Source of the DNA: Planctomycetales bacterium 10988
GTDB taxonomy: Bacteria; Planctomycetota; Planctomycetia; Pirellulales; Pb10988
Direction of reading: 5' to 3'
NCBI GenBank assembly: GCA_009664345.1
Contig: CP043547.1
Location: forward strand, 3,314,709-3,378,708
DNA: 64,000 bases
The notes under the pieces were generated by a model that was given only the letters and a program-made list of their open reading frames with translations, did not search any database and was not told the DNA's origin. Shown here piece after piece: positions 45,692-54,945 of the stretch; the stretch's first letter is position 1, and each line of letters starts with the position of its first letter. Position numbers and translations under genes: made by a program.

Positions 45692-47341
45692 ATGTCCCGA
45701 AACACGCTGAAACGAGGAGTCCTGCCCGGACTGCTTGTGGTGATCGTCACTTCTTTTCTTTCCGTGCCTTCGCTGTTTGCTCAACGTACCGGCAACGGGG
45801 TCGAATCTTCCCAAGACGCCACCAGAGGGGTTGCTCTGGAAATTGGCCGGAGCCTGCTACGCTCGTTGATTGAGAAACAGCCCACGAACGCGGAACTGCC
45901 CGTGACCACTTCGCAACCGATGGTCCCGGTGCCGGACCGGAATACTCGCAGCATTCAACCTGTACCCAACACGAACAATTATTATTCGCCTTCTTCCTCG
46001 ACCTCCAATCAACTGCCGTCGCAATTGATCGGCCAAACTCGACCGCTCTCGAACAAAACCGTGCAGCTTGGTCGCGGAGAGGTGGCCGGATTGGCTTTGA
46101 CTCAACGAACTGGAGAAGAGCTAAACGAATGGCTCGATGCCGCGGCTCGTGATTTGAACTTCCAAATGCAGCCACTTTTTGTTCCTGATCAAGAACGGGA
46201 TGAACTGGTTCGACAACTCAACGGTCGAGTTTCACGTCAATATCTTTTGGAATTGCAAGACGCGCTAATCGACGAAGACGCCGATGCTTTGGATAAAGCC
46301 GCCCGGAAAGCGAATCTCCCTCAAGCCCAACGTGAAGAGCTTGTCCGCCGGATTGCCGTGACGGGAACCGCGAAACGAATCTTGCGAAAGCTTCGCAATG
46401 ACGAATCCCCGATCGCGATCAGCTACCAGTCGCGTCAGCTCAAGCGAATGCTGATGGCCAAGGAAATCCCCGCCGAACAACGAGAATCTTTGAACAAAGA
46501 GCTGGATAAGATCATGGCCGGAGCCCGCGCTCGGAAAGCAACCGAGACGGCTTTGATTCAATCCGGTACCAAACTTGATTGGCCGTCTGGAGCAATCCCA
46601 GTAATTTATTCTCCTTCGATGGAACAAGGAAAATATTATCTGCTCAATGATTATGCTCTGTTGGTCGGCGTCGGCGAACAAGGGCAAATGACTTGCGAAA
46701 TGAGTACCGTTGCCCGTGCCATCGGGGTCCCAGTTGCCGAAGGAGAGCCGGTCCCCGAGTACCGACAAACCGATAGCAATCCTCTGAACGGCGTCATGGT
46801 CGTGAATCCGGAACATACGCAAACCGCCGTCAATTTCATGGTGGCAGGGCGTACTTATCGACTCGATCCAGGGCAAACCCAAACCATCAATAGCAATAGT
46901 TATTCGTTGGTCGAGTTCGATCGAGGTGGCAACTATGGCCATGCTCGTTATCAGCTCAACAAAGGCGTTTACATCTTCGTACCGACTCAAAGCGGGTGGG
47001 ACCTCTTCAATATGCCTTACCAGATCACGTTGGATAACTCCGAAAATCCCCACGATTTCCACTATGCGATCGATGGAAAACGCGAGCGAGTGTTGGCTTA
47101 CGAAAGCAAAACCTTGAATTCCGAAAGTCCATTTGTGATCGTTTTCGATCGAGGGAACGGGCAACAACTCTCGCGAAAAATCCTCTTCAACGGGATTTAC
47201 AAAGTGGGAGTTCGCTCCACCGACGAGATGTGGGACCTCTTCGAATCGCAAGAATCAGAGAGCGAAATGCCGGCGACCTTGCCACTCACGATGGCAACGT
47301 TCAAGCCCGTCGCTCCGACTCCACGTACCTTCGGACGTTAA
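45692..47341 (+). CDS. Hypothetical secreted protein
   Basis: 549 residues from ATG 45692, with AAGGA eight bases upstream and an immediate signal peptide (GVLPGLLVVIVTSFLSVPSLFA). Residues 75-125 are Ser/Asn/Pro-rich, about 130-290 helical (QLNGRVSRQYLLELQDALIDEDADALDKAAR), and 300-549 mainly beta strands (VVNPEHTQTAVNFMVAGRTYRLDPGQTQTI, GVYIFVPTQSGWDLF). I recognise no catalytic motif or named family. It stands alone between two terminator-like regions. Confidence 0.75.
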   Translation: MSRNTLKRGVLPGLLVVIVTSFLSVPSLFAQRTGNGVESSQDATRGVALEIGRSLLRSLIEKQPTNAELPVTTSQPMVPVPDRNTRSIQPVPNTNNYYSPSSSTSNQLPSQLIGQTRPLSNKTVQLGRGEVAGLALTQRTGEELNEWLDAAARDLNFQMQPLFVPDQERDELVRQLNGRVSRQYLLELQDALIDEDADALDKAARKANLPQAQREELVRRIAVTGTAKRILRKLRNDESPIAISYQSRQLKRMLMAKEIPAEQRESLNKELDKIMAGARARKATETALIQSGTKLDWPSGAIPVIYSPSMEQGKYYLLNDYALLVGVGEQGQMTCEMSTVARAIGVPVAEGEPVPEYRQTDSNPLNGVMVVNPEHTQTAVNFMVAGRTYRLDPGQTQTINSNSYSLVEFDRGGNYGHARYQLNKGVYIFVPTQSGWDLFNMPYQITLDNSENPHDFHYAIDGKRERVLAYESKTLNSESPFVIVFDRGNGQQLSRKILFNGIYKVGVRSTDEMWDLFESQESESEMPATLPLTMATFKPVAPTPRTFGR

Positions 47342-47487
47342 TCCCCAACTTTCCTTCATCAGCTTACGCTACTCTTCCTTACGTTGACTTATAAAAAATA
47401 CTTTTTAGGTTAACGGTCCAGCGAGTAGCGTAGGTTCTCACTTTCAAAAACTACCTTTTGCGATCCCTTCCCTAAGGAATGAGAAGT

Positions 47488-49074
47488 ATGAGCCAAGAAA
47501 CTTTGCAATTATTCCATCTGTTGGAACGAATGGGCCAACCCCGTGTGTTGGTGCTTGGTGATTTGATTCTCGATCGGTATACCTGGGGAGATGCGGAACG
47601 AGTCAGTCAAGAGGCCCCGGTTCTGGTCATGCGAGCCAATCGCCAGGAGAGTCGCCTTGGCGGTTCGGCGAGTGTTTGCAGGCTATTACGAGGGTTGGAG
47701 GCCGAAGTAACTTCGCTCGGTGTCGTTGGTGAGGATGCCGACGGGGAAGAACTTCGATCGCTGCTTGCTCAAGCCGGCGTTGATCAAGAGCATGTGCTGA
47801 TCGATCCCTCGCGGCCAACAACCACGAAGGAACGCTTCATTGGTTTGGCTCAAAATCGCCACCCTCATCAAATACTTCGTGTCGATCGCGAAGAGCGAAC
47901 GGATATTCATCGCGAACTCGAAGAGCAGTTTTTGGCTCGGCTGATCTCCTTGATCGATCAACATCAAGTGGTGTTGATTTCAGATTATGATAAAGGGGTC
48001 TGCACGCCTTGGCTCTTGAAACAAGTGATGGATGTCGCCAAGCAGGCGAATGTCCCGGTGCTTGTCGACCCGATTCGTTCGAAAGATTATTCGAAGTATC
48101 GCGGGGCCAGCGCGATGACGCCCAACCGCTTGGAGGCCCAACTCGCCACCGGACAGCATATCGGCCAACCGCGGGACGCGTTTCTTTTGGGTAAGCAGCT
48201 CTGTGAGGAACTGGACCTCAAGGCAGCCATTATTACCCTCGATCGAGATGGAATGGCCCTCGTTCCTCCCGACGGTGGCGGCACGATCTATCCGACCCGA
48301 CCGCGAAATGTCTACGACATCACCGGGGCAGGCGATATGGTGCTTGCCATGATGGGGCTTTGTGTTGCTTGTGGAATCAAGCTGAGTCAGTCGATTCAAC
48401 TGGCCAATGTTGCCGGAGGGTTAGAGGTTGAGAAAGTCGGTGTGGTGCCGGTCAGCCGAGACGAAATTCGCGGCGATCTCGAAAAAGCCTTCAAAGCACC
48501 ACTCGGAAAAATTATGTCGCTCGATGAGGCAAAGACATTCAGCCGACAGCAACAACAACAAAACAAAAAAGTAGTTTTTACGAATGGCTGCTTCGACCTG
48601 CTACATGTTGGCCATACGACTTATTTGCAAGAAGCCGCGGAAATGGGCGATTTGTTGTTAGTAGGACTCAATAGCGATGCGAGCGTTCGCCGCTTGAAGG
48701 GTTCGGGTCGACCGATCAACGAAGAACATTCGCGAGCCTCCGTTTTGGCAAGCTTGGCCTGTGTGGATGGCGTCGTGATCTTCGATGAGGATACGCCTGC
48801 CGAATTAATCCAAGCGATAAGGCCCGATGTCCTGACCAAGGGAGGCTCCTACGATCCCGACACCATCGTTGGAGCGGACTTTGTAAAGTCCTACGGCGGG
48901 ACCGTTTGTATCACGGGCTTTGTGGAAGGGATGTCCTCTACAAACCTCTTAGCAAAATCCCAGCAAAAACACACTTCGCTTCCAGGACCACACTTCCAGC
49001 GTATGAAAGAGCGTAGCCTCGAGCTGATCGATTCCGAAGGGGAAGAACTCTTCACTCCCGACGAAGAGGCTTAG
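47488..49074 (+). CDS. hldE: Bifunctional heptose-7-phosphate kinase / heptose-1-phosphate adenylyltransferase
   Basis: 528 residues from ATG 47488, with AAGGA nine bases upstream. N-terminal PfkB-type kinase: VLVLGDLILDRYTWG, GGSASVCRLLRG, DPIRSKDYSKYRGA, and NVYDITGAGDMVLA with the catalytic Asp. C-terminal nucleotidyltransferase from about residue 360: VVFTNGCFDLLHVGHTTYL with the HxGH motif, VGLNSDASVRRLKG, and a closing region with TNLLAK. This fits HldE (RfaE), which makes ADP-heptose for LPS core, length about 470-530. It heads a run with a heptosyltransferase and a glycosyltransferase on the same strand. Confidence 0.96.
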   Translation: MSQETLQLFHLLERMGQPRVLVLGDLILDRYTWGDAERVSQEAPVLVMRANRQESRLGGSASVCRLLRGLEAEVTSLGVVGEDADGEELRSLLAQAGVDQEHVLIDPSRPTTTKERFIGLAQNRHPHQILRVDREERTDIHRELEEQFLARLISLIDQHQVVLISDYDKGVCTPWLLKQVMDVAKQANVPVLVDPIRSKDYSKYRGASAMTPNRLEAQLATGQHIGQPRDAFLLGKQLCEELDLKAAIITLDRDGMALVPPDGGGTIYPTRPRNVYDITGAGDMVLAMMGLCVACGIKLSQSIQLANVAGGLEVEKVGVVPVSRDEIRGDLEKAFKAPLGKIMSLDEAKTFSRQQQQQNKKVVFTNGCFDLLHVGHTTYLQEAAEMGDLLLVGLNSDASVRRLKGSGRPINEEHSRASVLASLACVDGVVIFDEDTPAELIQAIRPDVLTKGGSYDPDTIVGADFVKSYGGTVCITGFVEGMSSTNLLAKSQQKHTSLPGPHFQRMKERSLELIDSEGEELFTPDEEA

Positions 49075-49078
49075 TTCT

Positions 49079-49117
49079 AAAAAGTATTTTTTGGATTGAA
49101 TTCAAAAACTGCTTTTT
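49079..49117. repeat. Paired A5-SYRS-T5 element (copy 3)
   Basis: AAAAAGTATTTTTT and AAAAACTGCTTTTT with centres 25 bp apart and the spacer GGATTGAATTC. It fills most of the 68-base gap between hldE and the heptosyltransferase gene. Confidence 0.75.
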
Positions 49118-49142
49118 ATTAAATTTATAAGGATCGAATCCC

Positions 49143-50225
49143 ATGTCATCTGTCGTACCGGAATTGGCAGACCGAACCGTTGCTCTGTTCTTGCCGAATT
49201 GGGTCGGCGATGCCGCCATGGCTACTCCACTTTTGAGGGCACTTCATCAGGCTGCGCCCCCCGGCACGCGATTCATCGGGGTCATGCGACCTTTAATGGA
49301 GGACCTTTTTGCCGGGAAAAGGTGGTGGGACGAGACTATTTTCTTTGAGCCACATGGCTCCGATCCCCAGCATCATAGCTACGCGGTTGCCCAAAAACTT
49401 AGGGCTCTCGATGTCGAGACCGCCGTTCTGACCACCAATTCGTTACGTCCAGCCGCCGTTGCTTGGTGGGCAGGGGCACGCCATCGCATCGGCTATGCGA
49501 AGTACGGCCGAGGGTTCTTGCTGACAAAGCGAATTAGCGTCCCGCGTGACAAGGGTAAAAAAATCCCCTATCGCATGGTCGATTACTATAACGAGCTAGC
49601 CCGCGTCATGGGCATTTCCACATCTTCGACCCAGCTAGAGTTAGCGACCACCAAGGCAGACGAAGCGGCTGCCGATCGCGTTTGGTTAGACCTTCAATTG
49701 CGGCCTCCACAGCAAACGATCATCTTCAACTGTAGCGGAGCCTATGGGGCGGCGAAGCTTTGGCCACAAGAATATTTCGCGGAACTCGCGCGGCGTGTGG
49801 CAAGCGAGCTTGATCAAGATGTACTCGTGCTCTGCGGACCGGCCGAGCGGGAGCGAGCCCAATTCATCGTCAAAGAAAGCCGTCATCCCCGCGTGTTTAG
49901 CTTGGCGGACCAGCCTGTTTCGTTGGGCTTGAGCAAGGCGTGCGTCAAGCGTTGCCGTCTGATGGTTACAACTGATAGCGGACCGAGGCAGTTTGCGGTG
50001 GCTTTCGAGGTTCCTTTGGTGAGCCTGTTCGGGGCATCGTATGTGATCTGGGGAGAAAACCCGACCGCCAATGAACTTCCGCGAAAGATCGATTTGGATT
50101 GCTCCCCGTGCCAAAAACGGCAATGCCCTCTGCAGCATCATCGCTGCATGCGAAATCTCACGGTCGAGCATGTTTTCGAAGGGGTCGTCCAGCAATGGCA
50201 ATCCACGCAAAAGCAGGCGGCCTAG
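49143..50225 (+). CDS. waaF: ADP-heptose:LPS heptosyltransferase (GT9)
   Basis: 360 residues of the GT9 fold. N-terminal VALFLPNWVGDAAMATPLLRAL is the donor-side loop of WaaF/WaaC, followed by VLTTNSLRPAAVAWWAGARHRIGY and IIFNCSGAYGAAKLWPQEYFAELA. The ADP-heptose pocket region has TTDSGPRQFAVAFEVPLVSLFG. The Cys-rich stretch CSPCQKRQCPLQHHRCM near residue 320 is the usual WaaF C-terminal segment. It would add heptose to the LPS core at the inner membrane. It lies downstream of hldE in the same direction. Confidence 0.93.
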   Translation: MSSVVPELADRTVALFLPNWVGDAAMATPLLRALHQAAPPGTRFIGVMRPLMEDLFAGKRWWDETIFFEPHGSDPQHHSYAVAQKLRALDVETAVLTTNSLRPAAVAWWAGARHRIGYAKYGRGFLLTKRISVPRDKGKKIPYRMVDYYNELARVMGISTSSTQLELATTKADEAAADRVWLDLQLRPPQQTIIFNCSGAYGAAKLWPQEYFAELARRVASELDQDVLVLCGPAERERAQFIVKESRHPRVFSLADQPVSLGLSKACVKRCRLMVTTDSGPRQFAVAFEVPLVSLFGASYVIWGENPTANELPRKIDLDCSPCQKRQCPLQHHRCMRNLTVEHVFEGVVQQWQSTQKQAA

Positions 50226-50235
50226 TCGATCTATC

Positions 50236-50248
50236 AAAAAGTACTTTT
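50236..50248. repeat. A5-GTAC-T4 palindrome
   Basis: AAAAAGTACTTTT in the 63-base gap between waaF and the GT4 gene, 10 bases after the waaF stop. Confidence 0.6.
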
Positions 50249-50288
50249 ATGATTGTTAACTTCTTTACGATTGCGAAACGAGTAAGCA

Positions 50289-51449
50289 ATGCGGATCGGC
50301 CTAGTTTTAGAGTGTTTTAATCCCTTACGGGGTGGGCTTGAGCAATGGTCTTATCAATTTGCGAAGCACATGGCCGATCGAGGACATCAGCTCCATCTCA
50401 TTGCCGAGTCCTTCGGGAACTTCGAAGATCATCCGGCTTGGGTCCGGCATCCCTTGCCGAAAAGCCGCACCCGACTTGCCCGTGCTGAGGCCGCTGCGGT
50501 TTTATTACAACGGCTTCCTCTCGATATCGTGCATGACATGGGAATCGGTTGGTACGGCGATCTGCTTCATCTTCATGGCGGTGCATGGCAGGCGTTGTTT
50601 GAACGTAATCTTGAACTGACCCCGACGCCAATTAGGCAAGTGAAGCGGGCGATTTCACCTCTATTACCGCGATACCGGGACTTTCATCGCCTTCTCGAAA
50701 AGCAATTTCGTTGCCATGGGCCTCTTAAAATTGCACTCAGCAAGCTCGTTGCCGAACACTTGCAACAGTACCACCACGTGCAGGAGGATCAACTCCGTCT
50801 TGTGTACAATGGGGTCGATTGCGAGCGGTTTCATCCGAAAAATAAGGATGCTTATCGGGAAGCAATCCGTGAACAGTACCACATTGCGGACCACGAGACG
50901 TTGTTATTGATTGTCGCCCACAACTTTCGACTCAAAGGTGTCCCGACGCTCCTGGCTGCGATGCGGAACTTGGTAAATGCCGGTCATTCTGTCCGGTTGC
51001 TAGTGGCTGGTGGTAAACGGTTGGATTCTTGGAAGCGGTTGGTTCATCGCCAAGGGATTGGGCATGCGATACAATTTTTGGGCGGGATTTCCGACCCGAT
51101 GCCACTCTATGCAGCGGCAGATGCCTATGTGCATCCGACTTGGTACGACACCTGTAGCCTGGTCGTCTTGGAAGCATTGGCCACGGGCCTTCCGGTGATT
51201 ACGACACGCTGTAATGGCGTCGCAGACTTGATTTCTCCCGGAATTGAAGGCTATTTGCTCACCGATCCAGGGGATGACGTGTTGCTTGCCCAACACATTG
51301 AGCCACTTCTGCAACCTATTCGCCGTGAGGTGATGGGTGTTGAGGCACGAAAGCTAGCCTTGGCCCATAGCTTTGAAAAACAGGCTGAGCAATTCTTAAC
51401 GATTTACGAAGAAATCAAGCAGACTCACCGGCCACGCTTAGCCGCTTAG
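50289..51449 (+). CDS. GT4 family glycosyltransferase (LPS core type)
   Basis: 386 residues of GT-B fold. N-terminus IGLVLECFNPLRGGLEQWSYQFAKHMADRGH is typical of the WaaG branch, followed by DIVHDMGIGWYGDLLHLHGG. C-terminal half has VYNGVDCERFHP, LLLIVAHNFRLKGVPTLL, and the donor-binding VHPTWYDTCSLVVLEALATGLPVITT with the ExxxxxxxE spacing of GT4. Likely transfers a hexose to the lipid A-heptose core. It is the last gene on the plus strand of this cluster and is convergent with the WaaP-like kinase. Confidence 0.9.
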   Translation: MRIGLVLECFNPLRGGLEQWSYQFAKHMADRGHQLHLIAESFGNFEDHPAWVRHPLPKSRTRLARAEAAAVLLQRLPLDIVHDMGIGWYGDLLHLHGGAWQALFERNLELTPTPIRQVKRAISPLLPRYRDFHRLLEKQFRCHGPLKIALSKLVAEHLQQYHHVQEDQLRLVYNGVDCERFHPKNKDAYREAIREQYHIADHETLLLIVAHNFRLKGVPTLLAAMRNLVNAGHSVRLLVAGGKRLDSWKRLVHRQGIGHAIQFLGGISDPMPLYAAADAYVHPTWYDTCSLVVLEALATGLPVITTRCNGVADLISPGIEGYLLTDPGDDVLLAQHIEPLLQPIRREVMGVEARKLALAHSFEKQAEQFLTIYEEIKQTHRPRLAA

Positions 51450-51460
51450 TAGCAGCGAGC

Positions 51461-51499
51461 AAAAAGTGCTTTTTGAATCGAATGCACTAAGCGCTTTTT
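51461..51499. repeat. Paired A5-SYRS-T5 element (copy 4)
   Basis: AAAAAGTGCTTTTT and a degenerate partner with GCGCTTTTT; centres again 25 bp apart, spacer GAATCGAATGC. It lies between convergent genes and covers the stop codon of the WaaP-like gene. Confidence 0.65.
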
Positions 51500-52425
51500 G
51501 AAAGTGGTTCGGACGGGCTTTGGAGATGCTTCCAGTTCTCTTTGGGCATTCCCATGATCAACTTTTGATTGTGCCGATCATATCGTTGGCCTTTACGGAT
51601 CACAGCTTGTAAAAGTCGTCGGTTGGCGGGAGTGAAGCGGGCCGCATTGTGGTATTCGAGAAAGAATCGCATTCGATCCGCAGTGGTAATCCCCTCGACT
51701 CCAAACGTCGAATAGAGAAATTGAGCCAAGTCCTTCACTTGCCACCGTCTTCTTCGCGAAGAGATCAGTCGTAGAAAATCGATCATCGCCAGGTGAAAAC
51801 CTTCTTCTGCGGTCTCGTCAAGTTTGAAGAAGAAATGGCAGAGATAGAAATCTTGATGGAAGCAACGAGCGGCATGCATCGTTTGACCAATCATCGCGAG
51901 ACGATGCAATAAGCGCTTTTTCAATTGCTTCCGCTCAGAAGACATCTTTCCCGCGAAGAGGCGAGGGATGACTTGATGAAGAGGTTCGTACCCAGGCAGT
52001 TCTCGAATGATCAAGAAGCTTTTGTCGGGATGTTCGCGATGCACGCCTGCGGCGATGGGCTCTGGCACAGGGATGCTCAGCGATTGTATCTTGCATAGAT
52101 TTTGCAATTCCAAGGGGCCAGGGAAGCTCGATGCCCTGTTCCATTTCGTCTCCCACCAGGAAAAATTCCGGTATTTCTTGATGAAAACCGGGATCGGCTG
52201 GGATTGCGTTGGCAGAGTATAACGCCCGGTAGATCGCCCTTGCTTTTCGACATATTCATCGCAAGGGGAGAGTTCCATCAGGTTGCTGTAGAGTGTTTCT
52301 GGCAGTCGCTGAGGTTGTCCGCCTGCGAGTTGATCCCACATTTCCGCGTAGCGGGGATTGATCCAAAGAGCAATCTTGCCTGGAAATTCTATTTGATCGA
52401 ACGACGGAGATGAGCCTGCCTGCAT
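51487..52425 (-). CDS. WaaP-like LPS core heptose kinase
   Basis: 312 residues of the Kdo/WaaP kinase superfamily. VFIKKYRNFSWWETKW holds the ATP-binding Lys region, LIIRELPGYEPL the hinge, RCFHQDFYLCHFFF the catalytic loop (HxDxYxxH) and LAMIDFLRLIS the metal-binding Asp corresponding to DFG. By family knowledge it phosphorylates heptose in the LPS core, which stabilises the outer membrane. It sits tail-to-tail with the glycosyltransferase gene. The family call is strong; the exact acceptor is inferred. Confidence 0.88.
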   Translation of the reverse strand: MQAGSSPSFDQIEFPGKIALWINPRYAEMWDQLAGGQPQRLPETLYSNLMELSPCDEYVEKQGRSTGRYTLPTQSQPIPVFIKKYRNFSWWETKWNRASSFPGPLELQNLCKIQSLSIPVPEPIAAGVHREHPDKSFLIIRELPGYEPLHQVIPRLFAGKMSSERKQLKKRLLHRLAMIGQTMHAARCFHQDFYLCHFFFKLDETAEEGFHLAMIDFLRLISSRRRRWQVKDLAQFLYSTFGVEGITTADRMRFFLEYHNAARFTPANRRLLQAVIRKGQRYDRHNQKLIMGMPKENWKHLQSPSEPLSKSA

Positions 52426-52435
52426 AACGCTTCAC

Positions 52436-53209
52436 TTAAAAAGTGGTTTTTGTTTTTGTCTTCTTGGCCTTGAGCCGTAGCCGCACATAATCGGCAGTCC
52501 AATGGCCTTCCGCATCACAAAGCAAAGGTCGAAGCCGCTCGCGGACCGCTTCTAGCAATGCCTGTCGTTGGGTCATCGGCAGCTTCACCAGAAAACTTTC
52601 GCCAAAGGTCGTTAGCCAATCCAAAATATCGCCGGGTAACGGAGTCGGACGTTCAAACAGCTCGATCTGTTCTACCGAGAATCCCTGGCTTTCCAAGATT
52701 TGCTGGTATTCCGCAGGCGTGGGAAAGTACCAAGGGTGATGCCAATCCGCGTCGATCCCTTGATCGGCCATCTCCTCACGAATGGCGGTGGTGATCTGTG
52801 CAACATTGCCGGCCCCGCCGAGTTCCGCTACGAATCGCCCCTCTGGTTTTAAAGCTTGGACGATCTTGGCCACAACGACCTTCGGTGGCTTCATCCAATG
52901 TAAGGCTGCATTGGAAAAGACGGCATCGAACTCTTCATTAAAGTCCATTTCCTCCGAACGAACGACTCGGGCATCTAGCCCCCGCTCCTTCGCTGCGGCG
53001 ATCATGGCGGGGCTCGCATCGATGCCTACGACCGTGCTGCCGACTTCGGCAATCTTCTCGGTCAAGGCACCTTCGCCACACCCTACATCGAGAATTCTCT
53101 CATTTGGCTGTGGATTGAGCCACGCCAGCAAGGATTGACCTAGTTCAGATACAAAACCCGCTTTTTGGGTATATTGCTTGGCATTCCAATGGTCGGCTTG
53201 TTCGGTCAT
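52436..53209 (-). CDS. SAM-dependent methyltransferase (trans-aconitate methyltransferase-like)
   Basis: 257 residues of class I methyltransferase. Motif I RILDVGCGEGALTEKIAEVG at about 38-57, VVGIDASPAMIAAAKERG as the acidic loop, AVFSNAALHWMKPPKVVVAKIVQALKPEGRFVAELGG as motifs IV-VI. The pattern is close to the Tam and BioC-like group; the substrate is uncertain. The last codons (KKTKTKTTF) come from an A5-GTGG-T5 motif that overlaps the stop. Ten bases separate it from the WaaP-like gene, so the two are probably co-transcribed. Confidence 0.9.
   Translation of the reverse strand: MTEQADHWNAKQYTQKAGFVSELGQSLLAWLNPQPNERILDVGCGEGALTEKIAEVGSTVVGIDASPAMIAAAKERGLDARVVRSEEMDFNEEFDAVFSNAALHWMKPPKVVVAKIVQALKPEGRFVAELGGAGNVAQITTAIREEMADQGIDADWHHPWYFPTPAEYQQILESQGFSVEQIELFERPTPLPGDILDWLTTFGESFLVKLPMTQRQALLEAVRERLRPLLCDAEGHWTADYVRLRLKAKKTKTKTTF
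52438..52451. repeat. A5-GTGG-T5 palindrome-type motif
   Basis: AAAAAGTGGTTTTT that overlaps the last codons of the methyltransferase gene, suggesting the motif arrived at, or was extended into, the 3' end. Confidence 0.6.
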
Positions 53210-53300
53210 ACGTCTCTCCTTAGGAATAGAGTTTCACCTTAGTAAGGAGAGCATGGGACCCCGGACAGGTTCGCGGAGTGCCGAGATTTTCTCTGTTCCC

Positions 53301-54713
53301 TTATCGAAGCGAAGGCGGTTGCATTCGAACATTCGAGTTGAAAAGCGCTTGGCGTACTTGATCGGCAGCGGCTGCCGCACGTGGATCAAGGGCCGTTGCT
53401 TTTTGAATGTCTGCTAAAGCCATTGGATAATTCCCAAGTTGGGAATAGGTCCAGGCCCGCGTCAAGTAACTCAAGGCACGATCCGGGTCGAGTTGAATGG
53501 CCCGATTACAGTCATCGAGAATTTGCTGATCAGCAGGACGCAACATCAAATTCGCCGCCGCTCGGCAATAGTACGCCATGCCTGACTTTGGATTGAGCCG
53601 AATTGCCTCGGAGGCATCCGCGGCCGCTTCCGGGAATCGCTGCTGGGCGAGTTGGGCATAGGCACGAAATTGATAAGCATCCGCATGATTGGGGTCGAGC
53701 CGCAGTACTTGGGCAAAATCATCGAGAGCCGGCAAGAACTGATCCTGTTTGAGATAGGCACTTGCCCGTTGATAATAAGCGTTTGCATTTTGCGGATCGG
53801 CCCGTAGCACGGCACTGAAGTCGTCGATCGCTTGAGCGGCGTTGTTTAATTCCGTATGCAACTCCCCGCGTGCCAGCCGGGCTTCCAAATTCTGAGGGTC
53901 TTCCGCCAGGATTTTATTCCAAATTTCAACCGCCTTGCCGGTTTGCTGTCGGGCGGTCAAGAGGCTCGCTTCGAGCTTGTTCGCTTCCAGATTCACCGGT
54001 TCCAACGCTTGCCAAGCACGGATGTCGCGATAGGCGGCTTCCCAATTCTGCTGCTGAAGATAGGTTTCCGCCCGCTGCTTTAAAGCCGCAATCGAGTTCG
54101 GGTCCTTTTGAAGAATGTAGGATAAATCCTCGATCGCCCCGCGTGCGTTTCCTTGGGCTGCCCGAACCTCGGCCCGATACCGATAGGTGGAAAGTTTTTC
54201 GGGACTTAACGAAATCGCCCGCTCCAGGTCCGCTTCGGCTTGCGAATATTGGCCCATATCGAGATACGCCAAGGCACGATTCGCATAGGCACCGCTCGAT
54301 TCCGGGTTGATTTGGATGGCTCGGGAGAAGGCTTGAATTGCTTCTTGTTGCCGATTTTGTTGCAAAAAAACCGTCGCTTGGCCGAGATGGGCTCGCACAT
54401 CCTGGGGGGCAAGTCGCAAGGCTTCGCGAAAATCTTGTTCCGCCAAACCGTATTCCCCAAGCAAGGCTTGCGCCTCGCCGCGTCCGCGATAGGCAACTGC
54501 CAAATCGGGTTGGGCTTGAATCGCAGCCGTGAAGGCGGCAACCGCTTGTGGCAATTGCGAATCATCCTTCAGATATTGCACGCCTTGTTGATAATACCCT
54601 CTGGCCGAGGTATCGAGCGGGGCGAGCGGCTCAAGGCAACCTGCGGAAATCAGGCCAAGTAACGAAAAGACGAGCAACCAACGTTTATCCGACAACCCGG
54701 GATGAATGGGCAT
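53301..54713 (-). CDS. TPR-repeat lipoprotein
   Basis: 470 residues. The N-terminus is a lipoprotein signal (WLLVFSLLGLISAGC) with lipobox SAGC, so it is membrane-anchored outside the cytoplasm. Residues about 40-460 are about a dozen TPR units of 34 residues (for example AIQAFSRAIQINPESSGAYANRALAYLD and ALDDFAQVLRLDPNHADAYQFRAYAQLA). TPR arrays bind partner proteins. No other domain is present, and the partner is unknown. Confidence 0.92.
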   Translation of the reverse strand: MPIHPGLSDKRWLLVFSLLGLISAGCLEPLAPLDTSARGYYQQGVQYLKDDSQLPQAVAAFTAAIQAQPDLAVAYRGRGEAQALLGEYGLAEQDFREALRLAPQDVRAHLGQATVFLQQNRQQEAIQAFSRAIQINPESSGAYANRALAYLDMGQYSQAEADLERAISLSPEKLSTYRYRAEVRAAQGNARGAIEDLSYILQKDPNSIAALKQRAETYLQQQNWEAAYRDIRAWQALEPVNLEANKLEASLLTARQQTGKAVEIWNKILAEDPQNLEARLARGELHTELNNAAQAIDDFSAVLRADPQNANAYYQRASAYLKQDQFLPALDDFAQVLRLDPNHADAYQFRAYAQLAQQRFPEAAADASEAIRLNPKSGMAYYCRAAANLMLRPADQQILDDCNRAIQLDPDRALSYLTRAWTYSQLGNYPMALADIQKATALDPRAAAAADQVRQALFNSNVRMQPPSLR

Positions 54714-54842
54714 CTAAAGGACTCCTTGTCCGAGCGTTTTCTTCCTGAAAAGAATCGACTCATGGTGTACGCGGTCCACGAATTTAGGTCAAGAGGAATC
54801 CCGTACGAGAAGGGGTTGGCTTGGGGATTTAGAAAAGTGATA

Positions 54843-54874
54843 GAAAAAAGGCAGAGGATCGGCTCCCCTGCCTT
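54843..54874 (-). terminator. Terminator downstream of the sulfatase-LamG gene
   Basis: Stem AAGGCAGAGGA/TCCCCTGCCTT with one mismatch (54848-54858 with 54864-54874), followed on the minus strand by six T. It separates this sulfatase gene from the TPR gene. Confidence 0.8.
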
Positions 54875-54945
54875 CTCTAGTTGATGTTAATCACGTTTTA
54901 AAGTTTACAGCGAGTTAACGATTCGAACTTATTAAAAAAATTTGA

